A DNA stretch of 64,000 nt from Shewanella waksmanii ATCC BAA-643 (lineage in GTDB: Bacteria > Pseudomonadota > Gammaproteobacteria > Enterobacterales > Shewanellaceae), in assembly GCF_000518805.1 (NCBI RefSeq), contig NZ_JAEH01000024.1, forward strand, positions 1 through 64,000, given 5' to 3'. Positions 52,501 to 61,557 of the stretch are shown here, piece by piece. The position numbers and the translations under genes were made by a program. The notes beneath the pieces were generated by a model. That model saw only the letters and a program-made list of their open reading frames with translations, had not been told where the DNA came from and made no database searches. The stretch's first letter is position 1. Every line of letters starts with the position of its first letter.

Positions 52501-55500
52501 ACTAATCAACAAATTAGCGCCATTGATTTATCCGCACTTGCCGATGGTCAAATCAGTTTAAGCGCCACTTTAACTGATGCAGCAGGAAATCAGGCGCTAG
52601 CAGTGACTGATACAGTAAGCAAAGATGCATTAGGGCCGGTTGTCACAGATGTCAGCCTCAATACCGGTGCATTAAGCGTGAGTGATACTGTCATTGCAAC
52701 TATCACCTTTGACGACATAGTGCAGTTATCAGATCTCACCCCGACTGTCGCATTGGATATAGGTGGTGCTTCTCGCACAGCAAGCTACGCAAGTGGAAAC
52801 AACTCCACTCAACTAGTATTTCATTACGATGTCGTTGCCGGCGACAATGACAGTGATGGAGTGACAGCACAATCAATCACCACTAATACCGCAACAATGA
52901 CAGATGCTAATGGTAACGCCGCAATATTGAGCTTTACTGCCTTTATGGAACCGAACTTGATTGTTGATACCACAGCGCCAAATGCTGCCGCGCCGACTTC
53001 AACAGCGCAGACACTCAATGCCGATACCATTACCCTATCTCAGTCGAATTATGCCGAAAACGGCATAACAATTGTCGCCCTAGCAGATGCAAACCAAGAT
53101 GGTAATGCTGATAACAGCACCGCTTTAGCCACTGATGTCGTATCTACTGGTAATTGGTCGCTGACATTGCCGCTAACCCAAGATGCTAGTAATTACTTCG
53201 TGTTACGCGCTCAAGATAACGCTGGCAATAGCAGTGATATCGCAGTAGGTGATTATCTTGAAGATTCAACAGCGCCTGCGGTGCCAGTGGTTAGCTCTCC
53301 AATTACGACGACCTATACGCAAAATATAGTGCTCGATATCACCGGCACCCATAGCGAAAATGGTATAACCGTCGGGTTATATGCTGATAGCGATAATAAC
53401 GGTATTGCAGATAATAGTAGCGTGATAGCCAGTGATATTGTCAGTGGCAATAGTTTTACTATTACGACTAACTTAACTGACAACAGTAACAATGATTTCG
53501 TTATTCTAGCCAATGACAGTGCCGGCAATAACAGTACCGCTGTCGCCCTAGTTACAATAGTGCATGACAACACAGCCCCTACAGCAACTGTTGATATATT
53601 AACAACGAGTCTCAACAATCCGCCTATAGCGGGTACCTTAACTGACACGGGCGGCTTAGCAAGCTTAACTTACACCCTCAGTGATGGTAGCAATAATTTT
53701 GGTCCCTACACACCAGATACAATAAATGATATCAATTCTGGTAACTGGAAAGATAACGCCACCGACGACTCATTAGCCGATGGCAGCTATGATATAGAAA
53801 TATCCTTAACCGACTTAGCTGGCAATACAGCGACGGTAAATGAAACCGATGTACTCAACATTGACTCTACATCACCACAAGGCTACAGCGTTGCAATCGA
53901 ACAGTCTCGTATCGATGCGAACAATGAAACTGCACTCAGCTTCATTATCAGTGATGGTGAGCTGGGAAATCAGTATGACTATTCGATTTCTGATGGCAGT
54001 ATCTCGGTATCTGGTAGCGGCACTATTAGCTCTACGAGTGAAACTGTGACCAATGTTGATGTCAGTACCCTGGCTGAAGGCACACTCACATTAAGCTTGA
54101 GCTTGACGGATACGGCCAACAATACCGGCGAACCAACAACCGCTAGTGTTGATAAAATTTACAATATCGCACCAACGATAAATCAAGGTAATAGTGTATC
54201 GGTCACTATAAGCGAAGATAATAGCCCTACTAGCTTTAACCTGACTCTCGATGCTAGCGATATTGATAACAACCCACTTTCTTGGTCTATTGTTACCAAT
54301 GCAAATAATGGCAATGCCACAGTTAACGGTAGCAATAGCCAAGCTACGGTTAATTACACGCCAAATACAAACTACTTTGGTACCGACAGCTTTAATGTTC
54401 AAGTGAGTGATGGAGCACTCACCGATGTAATAACGGTTAATGTCACCATCAACTCAGTTAATGATTCACCAACAATCAGTGGTACCCCAAATAACACTAT
54501 TAGTGAAGGCAGTAATTACCTGTTTATTCCAACGATAGAGGATATCGATAGCAATAGCTTTACGTTAAGTATTAATAGTCTACCAAGCTGGCTTAGTTTT
54601 AACCCAACCACTGGTCAGCTAAGCGGTACACCGAATAACTCCGATGTGGGCAGTTACGCAAACCTTATCATTTCAGTCACTGACAATGACGGTGCTAGTG
54701 CCACGTTATCACCATTTAGTATCACAGTTATAAACGTCAACAATGCTCCTGTTCTTTCTGGTAACCCTGTCACCAGTATCAACGAAGGTAGTATTTATAG
54801 CTTTACACCGGTGTTAAATGATGTTGATCAAGGAGATACCCATCTGTTTGCGATGAGTAATCTACCAAGCTGGCTAAGTTTTAACACAGCTACAGGGCAA
54901 CTCAGCGGCACACCAGATAATGAAGATGTGGGCAGTTACGCAAACCTTATCATTTCAGTCACTGACAATGACGGTGCTAGTGCCTCATTGCCTCCTTTCA
55001 CTATCACCGTAGTCAATGTTAATGAAGCCCCAGTCATTTCTGGTTCGCCAAATTTATCAGTATTAGTAGGTGAAGCTTATAGCTTTACACCACATGCGGC
55101 TGATAGCGATACCGACGACACATTAAGCTTTAGCATCGCTAATAAGCCGTCATGGTTAAATTTCAATACTACAACAGGTGCACTAACTGGGGTTCCTACA
55201 GCTGAAAATGTGGGTACTAGTTTACCGATAACCCTAACCGTCAGTGATGGCGAATTAAGTGCAACATTAGCGAGCTTTAACATTGAGGTTATTGCAGTAA
55301 ACCGTGCGCCAACCACTAACAATTATGGCCTAACACTAGCGGAAGATAGTAGCTTAGCAATAACCCCTCGGGCTACAGATGAAGATGGCGATCCATTAAG
55401 CTATCGCTTAGTGACCCCACCGCAGCACGGTGAATTACAAAGTAATGGCCAAGTTTGGCTCTATCAACCAGAAGCAGACTACAACGGCCAAGATAGCTTT

Positions 55501-58500
55501 GAATTTACAGCCAGTGATGGTGAGTTTGAATCTCAAGTTGCCACAGTGACTTTAACTATCTCAGCGGTTAACGATGCACCGGTAGCAATTGTCGATAACC
55601 TATCGTTCTCACAAAATGAGGCTAACCAATACAGCTTAAATGTATTAAGCAATGATTATGATGTAGATGGTGATGAGTTATCGATAGTTAACGCATCGGT
55701 GGATGTGGGTACAGTGACGATTGAAGATAACCAGCTGGTTTATCAAGCCATAGCCGGTATTCAAGGTAGCATTAATATCCAATATATGATCAGTGATGGC
55801 AGCAAACAAACCGCACAAACAATCGCCACATTCAGTCTAGGTGATGCGGATAATAGCAACCTGCCGACGTTAACTTTACCCGATGATATTGAAGTTGATT
55901 CACAACGCTTGTTTACCCGTATAGATGTTGGCTTTGCCACGGCTGTAGACAGTAATGGCAACCCTATTGCGGTCAAACAACTCAATAAACGCTTATATTT
56001 TCCACCAGGTCATCACCAGGTATATTGGCAAGCTGAAGATAGCCAGGGTAATGTGGTCACCGCAGCACAAAGTGTAAAGGTCAATCCAATAATTTCATTG
56101 GGCAAGAACGCCTTTAGCGCTGAAAATACGCGATATACCGCACGGGTATTCCTCAATGGCTTAGCACCACAGTATCCGTTAACTATCCCCTATACAGTAT
56201 CAGGCTCATCGGACGCTGGAGACCACAACCTCGTGCACGGCGAGTTAGTGATAAGTAGTGGCCAGACAGGGGAAATAATGGTCGATGTATTTGCTGATGG
56301 CGAACAAGAGATTGACGAAACCTTAGTTATAACACTAGACGAATCACTTAACCTTGGTGGTCAATCAAGCTTCACTTTGACTATAACAGAGAACAATATA
56401 GCGCCAGATGTACAGCTATTAGTGAGCCAAAATGGTCAACAGCGACATAAGATTGTTGCATCAGATGAGCTCGTGACTATTGATGCCACTGTTTTCGATA
56501 GTAATACCGAAGACAGCCATCATTTGGCTTGGCAAAGTGACGCTGATGCACTATTGAATCAAGCTACCGAAGCAAACCAATTTGTTTTCAGCAGTGCTGA
56601 CTTAGCAGAAGGTGTCTACAAAATTAGCGTTACCGTAACTGATGATGCCGATGACAGTCTATCGACAACGGCGAGTGTATATCTTGAGCTTGTTGCCGAG
56701 TTACCACCGTTGGGCATGGCTGACAGTGATAATGACCTGGTTCCAGATCAACTTGAAGGCTATCAAGACAGTGATGCAGATGGAATCGCGGATTACCTTG
56801 ACCACATCGCTGATTGCAATGTTCTGCAACAAGATCTCAGCTTAGGGAATTACTTCTTAAAAGAAACTGACCCTGGTTTATGTATCCGTAAAGGACAATA
56901 CACTGCAAGTAACCAATCAGGTGGTTCGTTGCTCAACCAAGCAGAAGTGAGTAACCGTATTGATCAAGATGAACAAGCACAAAATGTTGGTGGCATATTT
57001 GACTTCATCATTTATGGACTACCTATTGCCGGCCAAAGTGCCCATGTAGTGATACCGCAACAACAACCATTGCCTAGTACAGCGGTATACCGTAAGTACT
57101 TTACTAACGCAGGTTGGGGTGACTTTATCACTGACAGCAACAACCTTGTTCACTCAGCCGCGGGTGAGCCTGGTTACTGCCCTCCTCCGCAACATGAAAG
57201 CTGGACAGAAGGTCTAACACGTGGTCATTGGTGCGTGCAGCTTACTATAGAAGATGGTGGTCCAAATGATGACGATGGCATCGCAAACGGTACTATTGTC
57301 GACCCAAGTGGAGTCGCGGTATCTAATCTCAATAACTCAGCGCCTATAGCCGTTGAAGATACAGTAGCCCTACTTGCGAACGAAACCATTAATATTGACG
57401 TATTGGCCAATGACACTGATGCAGACAATGACCAATTAAGCATAGTCAATGCCTCTGTCGACATAGGTTTGGTAGTCATTGAAAACGATCAGCTGATTTA
57501 TACTGCAGCGGATGATTATCTCGGCCAAGCACTGATTAACTACAGTATTGATGATAATAATGGCGGTTCAGCTTACGCGACGGTTACCGTCACAATAAGC
57601 TCAAATACTCCACCCACTGCAAATGATGATGAAGCACAAACTGATGACCGCACCAATATTCATATTGATGTGTTAAACAACGATGTTGATGCAGAGAATG
57701 ACGAGCTAACTATCATAAGTGCAAATGCAGAAATGGGTAGTGTATCGATTACCAGCAATAACCACATTTTGTATCAACCGCAATCGGGCTTTGAAGGAAC
57801 TGACATAGTGCATTACACAATCAGCGATAGCGCCGGAGCGCAATCCAGTGCCCAAGTCACTGTAACCGTCACAGCTTATAAAGAAGTGATTGTTGAGTCT
57901 AAAAACTCTGGCGGGCAACTGGGAGGATTAAGTTTACTGTTGTTAGCTATGTTCTCGCTATGGCGCCATCGCAACAAGCTATCACTGATATTACTCTTAT
58001 TACTATCACCTAAAGTCATTGCATCAGGCTGGTATGTTGATGCCGAACTGGGCTATAGCAGTGCTAATTTTGATCGGCCTCATACTAACGTAGCGACATT
58101 ACTGACATTTGATAATACTGATTTAAGCTGGTCACTCGGTGTCGGCTACCAACTCAGCGATAATTGGAAAATCAGTGCTCGCTATATCGATTTAGGCAGT
58201 GCTTCAGCGCAATATAGTCTCGACACTTTAACACCAGATGCGCCCAGTGCATCATTGGACGCGGCAGCGCCAGTATTGGGTGACGGTTTAGGAATAGATG
58301 TACAGTACGCACTATGGCAGCATGAAGCTTTTTCCGCTTGGTTAATGCTTGGCGGATTTTATTGGCAATACGAAAACCAACTAAGTGTGATCGACAGTAA
58401 TTTCATTAACCAACAAGAAGATGAGCAACTTGATCCCTACTTTGGCCTGGCAATGAGTTTTCCTATCACTCAGCATTGGCATTCAGGAATCTCCTTCAAG

Positions 58501-58563
58501 CGTTTTGCGTTACAACAAAATGATGTAGACAGCCTATATCTATCGGTTAGCTACTATTTCTAA
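49528..58563 (+). CDS. Giant multi-domain surface protein with internal GlyGly-CTERM-like signal and fused outer-membrane beta-barrel
   Basis: The protein has 3011 residues from ATG 49528 (AAGGA 7 bases upstream; a TTG at 49522 is too close). The order is: signal peptide 1-24; unique domain 25-180; two homologous domains of about 155 residues (186-340, 346-502); Ig-like and three repeated Ig-like domains (618-1540); a cadherin-like domain (1548-1645); putative-Ig repeats (1648-1921); cadherin-like domains (1925-2105); HYR-like segment (about 2111-2185); Calx-beta (2189-2292); PKD-like (2293-2388). Next come a DSDNDLVPDQLEG Ca-binding thrombospondin type 3-like repeat (2398-2427), a choice-of-anchor-U-like domain (2435-2597; WCVQLTIEDGGPNDDDG) and two further cadherin-like domains. 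A GlyGly-CTERM-like tripartite signal follows (SGGQLGGLSLLLLAMFSLWRHRNK, 2794-2817), then a second signal-peptide-like stretch (2818-2833) and a 178-residue beta-barrel ending in YLSVSYYF. Adhesion or matrix function is inferred. Confidence 0.85.
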   Translation: MLKNITKFTISSLMFFAIQFPIYASVYDFEAGVTGIGTTTITSTVDGVTITLKSNNDTWLTGDNGNQAGTSVNVVAIDQSAGATQVSVSFSSPVTLSGMQTTDLFWTINSLTFTPTDGSGNNIFTDNNGGSSWGNNVNGHNISFASWSLPTTSFNITADTSQASNIMALVLDTIVFVEAPTNTPPTIANFNGDSFTYSEGDSAEVIDQGTALTIADSDSSDFDTGNITVTITSGEDAAEDILSIDTSGVVSLQGSTAGSNVSISGTVVGTLANNIAAGNDFVINLNSAATAARVMGLSRALTYFNSDNDNPTTGARNLRMTVDDGDGGVSINSDITATVVRVNDNPVINNLAGDTLNYDEDDGKQNIDISANASVTDVDSTNFNTGSLTVTIPTNKDASEDILGFDNSVTTAGTAGATVSVGGTNIGTLSNNIAEGNDLVVSFNSASTPALIQALVRAITYENSDNLAPTESTRTIRLLLLDGDGGSSGNIDTSVTVSAINDLPVGTSQVLTPNEGQALSITTANFGYSDPEGDTLNLVTIVAAPASGDLWLDTDGNGSINGAESALMNNATISKANLDAGQLKYFANGSASSSFSFNVNDGTNDAAGNNTITLSVNPQPTVTINQASGQADPTNSASVLFDVVFSESVTGFVSSDISLSGDVTATVTNLAGSGTTYIATATISAGQGDIVATVASDVATASSGALNKASTSTDNTVEFDNVAPSAPTALDLLASSDTGTSDSDNITNDTSPTVSGSGESDATITLFSDLDGNNSLNGVEPSITANVTANSWSATLAGLSSSDPNTLHNLKAFQTDPAGNISAVSSALAMTLDNTLPTGHTAAISTTPINSSNENALAFTLNSAEVGAAYSYTISSSGGGTAVTNLGTISSTTESFNNLDVAGLADGTLTVSVLLTDMAGNIASAVTDTVEKDTQLPSGHSVTIDQSPIVAANANAVSFTFNAAEITATYLYSFSSSNGGTPVTGTGSISQTNQQISAIDLSALADGQISLSATLTDAAGNQALAVTDTVSKDALGPVVTDVSLNTGALSVSDTVIATITFDDIVQLSDLTPTVALDIGGASRTASYASGNNSTQLVFHYDVVAGDNDSDGVTAQSITTNTATMTDANGNAAILSFTAFMEPNLIVDTTAPNAAAPTSTAQTLNADTITLSQSNYAENGITIVALADANQDGNADNSTALATDVVSTGNWSLTLPLTQDASNYFVLRAQDNAGNSSDIAVGDYLEDSTAPAVPVVSSPITTTYTQNIVLDITGTHSENGITVGLYADSDNNGIADNSSVIASDIVSGNSFTITTNLTDNSNNDFVILANDSAGNNSTAVALVTIVHDNTAPTATVDILTTSLNNPPIAGTLTDTGGLASLTYTLSDGSNNFGPYTPDTINDINSGNWKDNATDDSLADGSYDIEISLTDLAGNTATVNETDVLNIDSTSPQGYSVAIEQSRIDANNETALSFIISDGELGNQYDYSISDGSISVSGSGTISSTSETVTNVDVSTLAEGTLTLSLSLTDTANNTGEPTTASVDKIYNIAPTINQGNSVSVTISEDNSPTSFNLTLDASDIDNNPLSWSIVTNANNGNATVNGSNSQATVNYTPNTNYFGTDSFNVQVSDGALTDVITVNVTINSVNDSPTISGTPNNTISEGSNYLFIPTIEDIDSNSFTLSINSLPSWLSFNPTTGQLSGTPNNSDVGSYANLIISVTDNDGASATLSPFSITVINVNNAPVLSGNPVTSINEGSIYSFTPVLNDVDQGDTHLFAMSNLPSWLSFNTATGQLSGTPDNEDVGSYANLIISVTDNDGASASLPPFTITVVNVNEAPVISGSPNLSVLVGEAYSFTPHAADSDTDDTLSFSIANKPSWLNFNTTTGALTGVPTAENVGTSLPITLTVSDGELSATLASFNIEVIAVNRAPTTNNYGLTLAEDSSLAITPRATDEDGDPLSYRLVTPPQHGELQSNGQVWLYQPEADYNGQDSFEFTASDGEFESQVATVTLTISAVNDAPVAIVDNLSFSQNEANQYSLNVLSNDYDVDGDELSIVNASVDVGTVTIEDNQLVYQAIAGIQGSINIQYMISDGSKQTAQTIATFSLGDADNSNLPTLTLPDDIEVDSQRLFTRIDVGFATAVDSNGNPIAVKQLNKRLYFPPGHHQVYWQAEDSQGNVVTAAQSVKVNPIISLGKNAFSAENTRYTARVFLNGLAPQYPLTIPYTVSGSSDAGDHNLVHGELVISSGQTGEIMVDVFADGEQEIDETLVITLDESLNLGGQSSFTLTITENNIAPDVQLLVSQNGQQRHKIVASDELVTIDATVFDSNTEDSHHLAWQSDADALLNQATEANQFVFSSADLAEGVYKISVTVTDDADDSLSTTASVYLELVAELPPLGMADSDNDLVPDQLEGYQDSDADGIADYLDHIADCNVLQQDLSLGNYFLKETDPGLCIRKGQYTASNQSGGSLLNQAEVSNRIDQDEQAQNVGGIFDFIIYGLPIAGQSAHVVIPQQQPLPSTAVYRKYFTNAGWGDFITDSNNLVHSAAGEPGYCPPPQHESWTEGLTRGHWCVQLTIEDGGPNDDDGIANGTIVDPSGVAVSNLNNSAPIAVEDTVALLANETINIDVLANDTDADNDQLSIVNASVDIGLVVIENDQLIYTAADDYLGQALINYSIDDNNGGSAYATVTVTISSNTPPTANDDEAQTDDRTNIHIDVLNNDVDAENDELTIISANAEMGSVSITSNNHILYQPQSGFEGTDIVHYTISDSAGAQSSAQVTVTVTAYKEVIVESKNSGGQLGGLSLLLLAMFSLWRHRNKLSLILLLLLSPKVIASGWYVDAELGYSSANFDRPHTNVATLLTFDNTDLSWSLGVGYQLSDNWKISARYIDLGSASAQYSLDTLTPDAPSASLDAAAPVLGDGLGIDVQYALWQHEAFSAWLMLGGFYWQYENQLSVIDSNFINQQEDEQLDPYFGLAMSFPITQHWHSGISFKRFALQQNDVDSLYLSVSYYF
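54643..54984 (+). repeat. Two identical 60-bp segments within the putative-Ig repeats
   Basis: Bases 54643-54702 and 54925-54984 are identical over 60 bp, spaced 282 bp (94 codons) apart, in neighbouring repeat domains that otherwise differ. The identity at silent positions suggests recent duplication or gene conversion. Confidence 0.9.
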
Positions 58564-59037
58564 CAAGCTACAGTTCACTCAAGGCCAGCCGACAAAGCTT
58601 GGCCTTGAGCTTAAACCCGGTTATCAATAACCATTAAAAAACAACATTAAGTCGATCAAGCTTTCCTTACACATAAAACCAGTTTGATCCACCAAAAATG
58701 ATCCGCACTAACAATTATAAAGATCTTAGTTTACTTTAACAGGCGATCCAACTAGCCGATCACAGTCAGATCTATCAACAAAGTTATCAACAAGCATATT
58801 GAATAAGTTCAGCAATACATCTCAGGTGAAAAAATTTGAATAAGTTACTGTATTAAATGTATATAAATCTTTAGTCCAACTATTTTGACACGCCGTTTCA
58901 CATTTTTATGTTTATCTTTTAATAAAGTTATCCGCAGTCCCCCCTGCTAAATCACCATTTCCATGAAAGATAAATTTACACCACTAAGCATCAACAAAGA
59001 CCCTGTAGAGCGTCTGTACAAAAACAGCCTGTAAATC
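58564..59037. promoter_or_regulatory. Intergenic region with hairpin and GATC/DnaA-box-like cluster
   Basis: No gene is seen in this 474-bp gap. A perfect 10-bp stem CTCAAGGCCA/TGGCCTTGAG (58578-58609) lies just after the giant gene and may terminate it, though no T-run follows. Seven GATC sites lie between 58654 and 58772. Box-like sequences CTATCAACA (58772-58780) and TTATCAACA (58784-58792) follow. The segment 58800-58950 is A/T-rich. The composition resembles the dnaA and oriC control regions in this window. Confidence 0.5.
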
Positions 59038-61488
59038 CTAGTTAACCTCTATTACTCGACTTGCTTTACGATAGCTTATTCGCCAACCTTTCCACACTGG
59101 CAATTCCCATCGCTTTGGACCAGCTTTGCGGCCACCATCAGCGTAATGAACAATGATACGTTTGCTGGTGGCAATGTACTCAACCCGTAACTTTAAATCC
59201 GCTAAAGCCAAATTAAGAGGATATTTTTCATCAAACTCTTGTCGCTGCCAATCAGGAATGCCGTCAAACCGCAAATCTTGACAATCAATCAGTTCAATAT
59301 CATCTAGCGTCTCAACACCTAAAGCTTGCAGCTTTTCTGGCAAGTAGCGACTAACCTCAATTGGCAACGCCTCTGGTTCGGCTAACCCTAGAGCAACATA
59401 AATATTCCAAGCATTAATATCGATTTGTAACTGCGGAAATAGACCTGGAAAAATCACCTCTGTTTCAATTTGTTTAACGATAGTCGAGATGACCTGCTCA
59501 GGCTCTGCAGCTTGCTGCCAGCTATCAATGACCCTTCCTGAAAAAACTCGCTCTACAGTCACTAAACCTTGATGCGATAACGAGCCATCTAAGTTCAACC
59601 TCGTTGTTCCCAAATGCGCTGCGGCCAAATGTGTAAGCGTAATAGGCGCCATACAGGTTGCAAGATTAATGGTCTGTTTACTGCCTTCACCAGGAAGAGA
59701 GAACTGATCAAACACAATTGCAGCTTGCGGCTGTGTGTCGGTTGCACCCAGTAGATCAAAACGACTATCGCGCGCAATCTGTACTTCGCTGTATCCATTA
59801 CCAAGTGCTTGCTGGCGTTTAGCCCTGCGAATAAAGGCCATATCTGGCATTGCTTTCATTACTGACAATAACCAATTAGTTCGTATATCCTGGTGACTTA
59901 ACAAGTCAATATTGCGGCAAGCCGCGGCTGGATCAGCAATACCAATCGCGCTGGAAATCTGTCGTGATAATAACTTAGCCTCTTCAAGTAAGGTCGCATC
60001 TACAGTTAACTCATCTAGCTTGCCTCCTCGAATCAGCTTTATCAGCAAATAGCCGTCACAACCAAAAGGTTCCCATTGTTTTAGCCGCGTTAACTCATAC
60101 TCGCCTTTTGGTAATTGATATAAACGCCCTGCTACTGACAATCCGGCTGCGAGATCAATCATTAGCTCTCGGCTTATATCATCAGGCATAGCGGCAATTA
60201 AATGGGCGAACTGCGTATCTATAGGTAGAGGAAACAATCGTCGTCCGTGGGCAGTAATACTGCCTTGCGAGTCTATCGCGCCCATCGACAGCAATCGGTC
60301 GGTTGCTGATAACACAGACTTATCTGGAATCGGTTCCAAAAAATGTAATTGCTGCAGTGTGGTCGATACTGTTGCAGCAGCAAGCATGGGCTCAACCAAA
60401 TCTTCCCGTTGTAAGTCTGCAGGCGTCAGCTTAATGAGTGGTGCATTTGCTCCCCACAAACGAATGCAAACTCCGGCTTGAATGCGGCCAGCACGCCCTA
60501 GCCTTTGCTCGCTACTCGCTTGAGATATCGCTTGTAGTGACAATACCGTACGACCATTTCTCTGCATTGTCCGACGTTCAAGTCCACTATCAACAACCGC
60601 TGTCACCCCCGGAATAGTAAGGGAAGTTTCTGCAACATTGGTTGCAAAAATAATCCGTTGTTGCGATGTTTCTGTGAGTGCCAACTGCTGCTCAGAAATA
60701 TTAATCCCGCCATGCAAGCCAATACACCGCAATGCAGCGTTATCCTGCGCAAGACGCTGACACAGCTGCATACAAAGTTGGATCTCACGTTTACCAGGCA
60801 AAAACACCAAAATATCGCCTTGGGTTTCTATCAGTAACGATTCTACCGCGGTATAAACTCGTCCTTCTAACCCTTCTATGGAAGGTAAATGATGGCTTTC
60901 GCGTGCAAGATATCTAAGTTCCACGTGAAACCTTTTACCTTGTGCTAGCAGATGACAAACACTTTGATGATCGTCTTGCAAGTATTGGCAGATTTTAGCG
61001 GCATTGATAGTAGCAGAGGTGACCACTAAACGATGGCTATGGCGCTGCTTTAATATCGCCAATAATAAATCCGTATCCCATCGGCGTTCATGAAACTCAT
61101 CTATCATCACAATTGCAAAATCTTGCATTGTAATATGAGTATCTACGTCATCAGTACTCGAAAGCCAACGTAAAGCAACACCTGGAGTGACAAAGGCGAT
61201 ATCGGTATCGGCCTCGATTGTCGATTCGAACCGAATACAATAGCCAACGTTAAGGTGAGTTTGCTGGCTAACAAAATCAGCCAATGCGATACAAGCCACG
61301 CGCCGCGGTTCAATAACCAATACTTTCGACTGATTTTTTTGTGATAAAAACTGCGCGCACCATAGCGGTAAACGCGTTGATTTACCGGAGCCAGTATCTG
61401 ATTCCACAACCACATGATGGTGTTGTAAGGCAGACATAAATTGTGTCTGCACAACATCTATAGGTAAATTGCCCAAATTCACCATCAA
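59038..61488 (-). CDS. hrpB: ATP-dependent helicase HrpB (DEAH/RHA type)
   Basis: The 816 residues are a full-length HrpB. Visible motifs are I (ESDTGSGKSTRLPLW), Ia (EPRRVACIALADFV), II as DEFH in MIDEFHERRWDTDLLLAIL, III (VTSATINA), V (IIFATNVAETSLTIPGVTAVVDSG) and VI (QRLGRAGRIQAGVCIRLW). The HrpB-specific C-terminal domain reaches the end. The molecular function in bacteria is poorly known; enteric HrpB has been linked to RNA or DNA unwinding. The two first codons are both ATG. A parS-like site lies inside the gene. Confidence 0.95.
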   Translation of the reverse strand: MMVNLGNLPIDVVQTQFMSALQHHHVVVESDTGSGKSTRLPLWCAQFLSQKNQSKVLVIEPRRVACIALADFVSQQTHLNVGYCIRFESTIEADTDIAFVTPGVALRWLSSTDDVDTHITMQDFAIVMIDEFHERRWDTDLLLAILKQRHSHRLVVTSATINAAKICQYLQDDHQSVCHLLAQGKRFHVELRYLARESHHLPSIEGLEGRVYTAVESLLIETQGDILVFLPGKREIQLCMQLCQRLAQDNAALRCIGLHGGINISEQQLALTETSQQRIIFATNVAETSLTIPGVTAVVDSGLERRTMQRNGRTVLSLQAISQASSEQRLGRAGRIQAGVCIRLWGANAPLIKLTPADLQREDLVEPMLAAATVSTTLQQLHFLEPIPDKSVLSATDRLLSMGAIDSQGSITAHGRRLFPLPIDTQFAHLIAAMPDDISRELMIDLAAGLSVAGRLYQLPKGEYELTRLKQWEPFGCDGYLLIKLIRGGKLDELTVDATLLEEAKLLSRQISSAIGIADPAAACRNIDLLSHQDIRTNWLLSVMKAMPDMAFIRRAKRQQALGNGYSEVQIARDSRFDLLGATDTQPQAAIVFDQFSLPGEGSKQTINLATCMAPITLTHLAAAHLGTTRLNLDGSLSHQGLVTVERVFSGRVIDSWQQAAEPEQVISTIVKQIETEVIFPGLFPQLQIDINAWNIYVALGLAEPEALPIEVSRYLPEKLQALGVETLDDIELIDCQDLRFDGIPDWQRQEFDEKYPLNLALADLKLRVEYIATSKRIIVHYADGGRKAGPKRWELPVWKGWRISYRKASRVIEVN
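60917..60932. other. parS-like site in hrpB
   Basis: AGTTCCACGTGAAACC keeps the 14-base core GTTCCACGTGAAAC of the parS consensus and differs only at the outer base on each side. It lies about 3 kb from oriC. Confidence 0.6.
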
Positions 61489-61557
61489 TACCCAAAGTAT
61501 AAACTGTTGATAAGCATCATTTTAATCTGAAAAACTAGCCCTAAATTGATGAGCAAA

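Noticed and set aside
50148-54402. Many open frames of 60-140 codons antisense to the giant surface protein gene
   Set aside because: They arise from the biased Asp/Thr/Ser/Asn codon content of the repeats. All are hydrophobic low-complexity shadows without start signals.
54470-55300. Repeated segments as a CRISPR-like or tandem repeat array
   Set aside because: The repeats are in frame protein domains of about 94 codons with diverged sequence, not short direct repeats with spacers.
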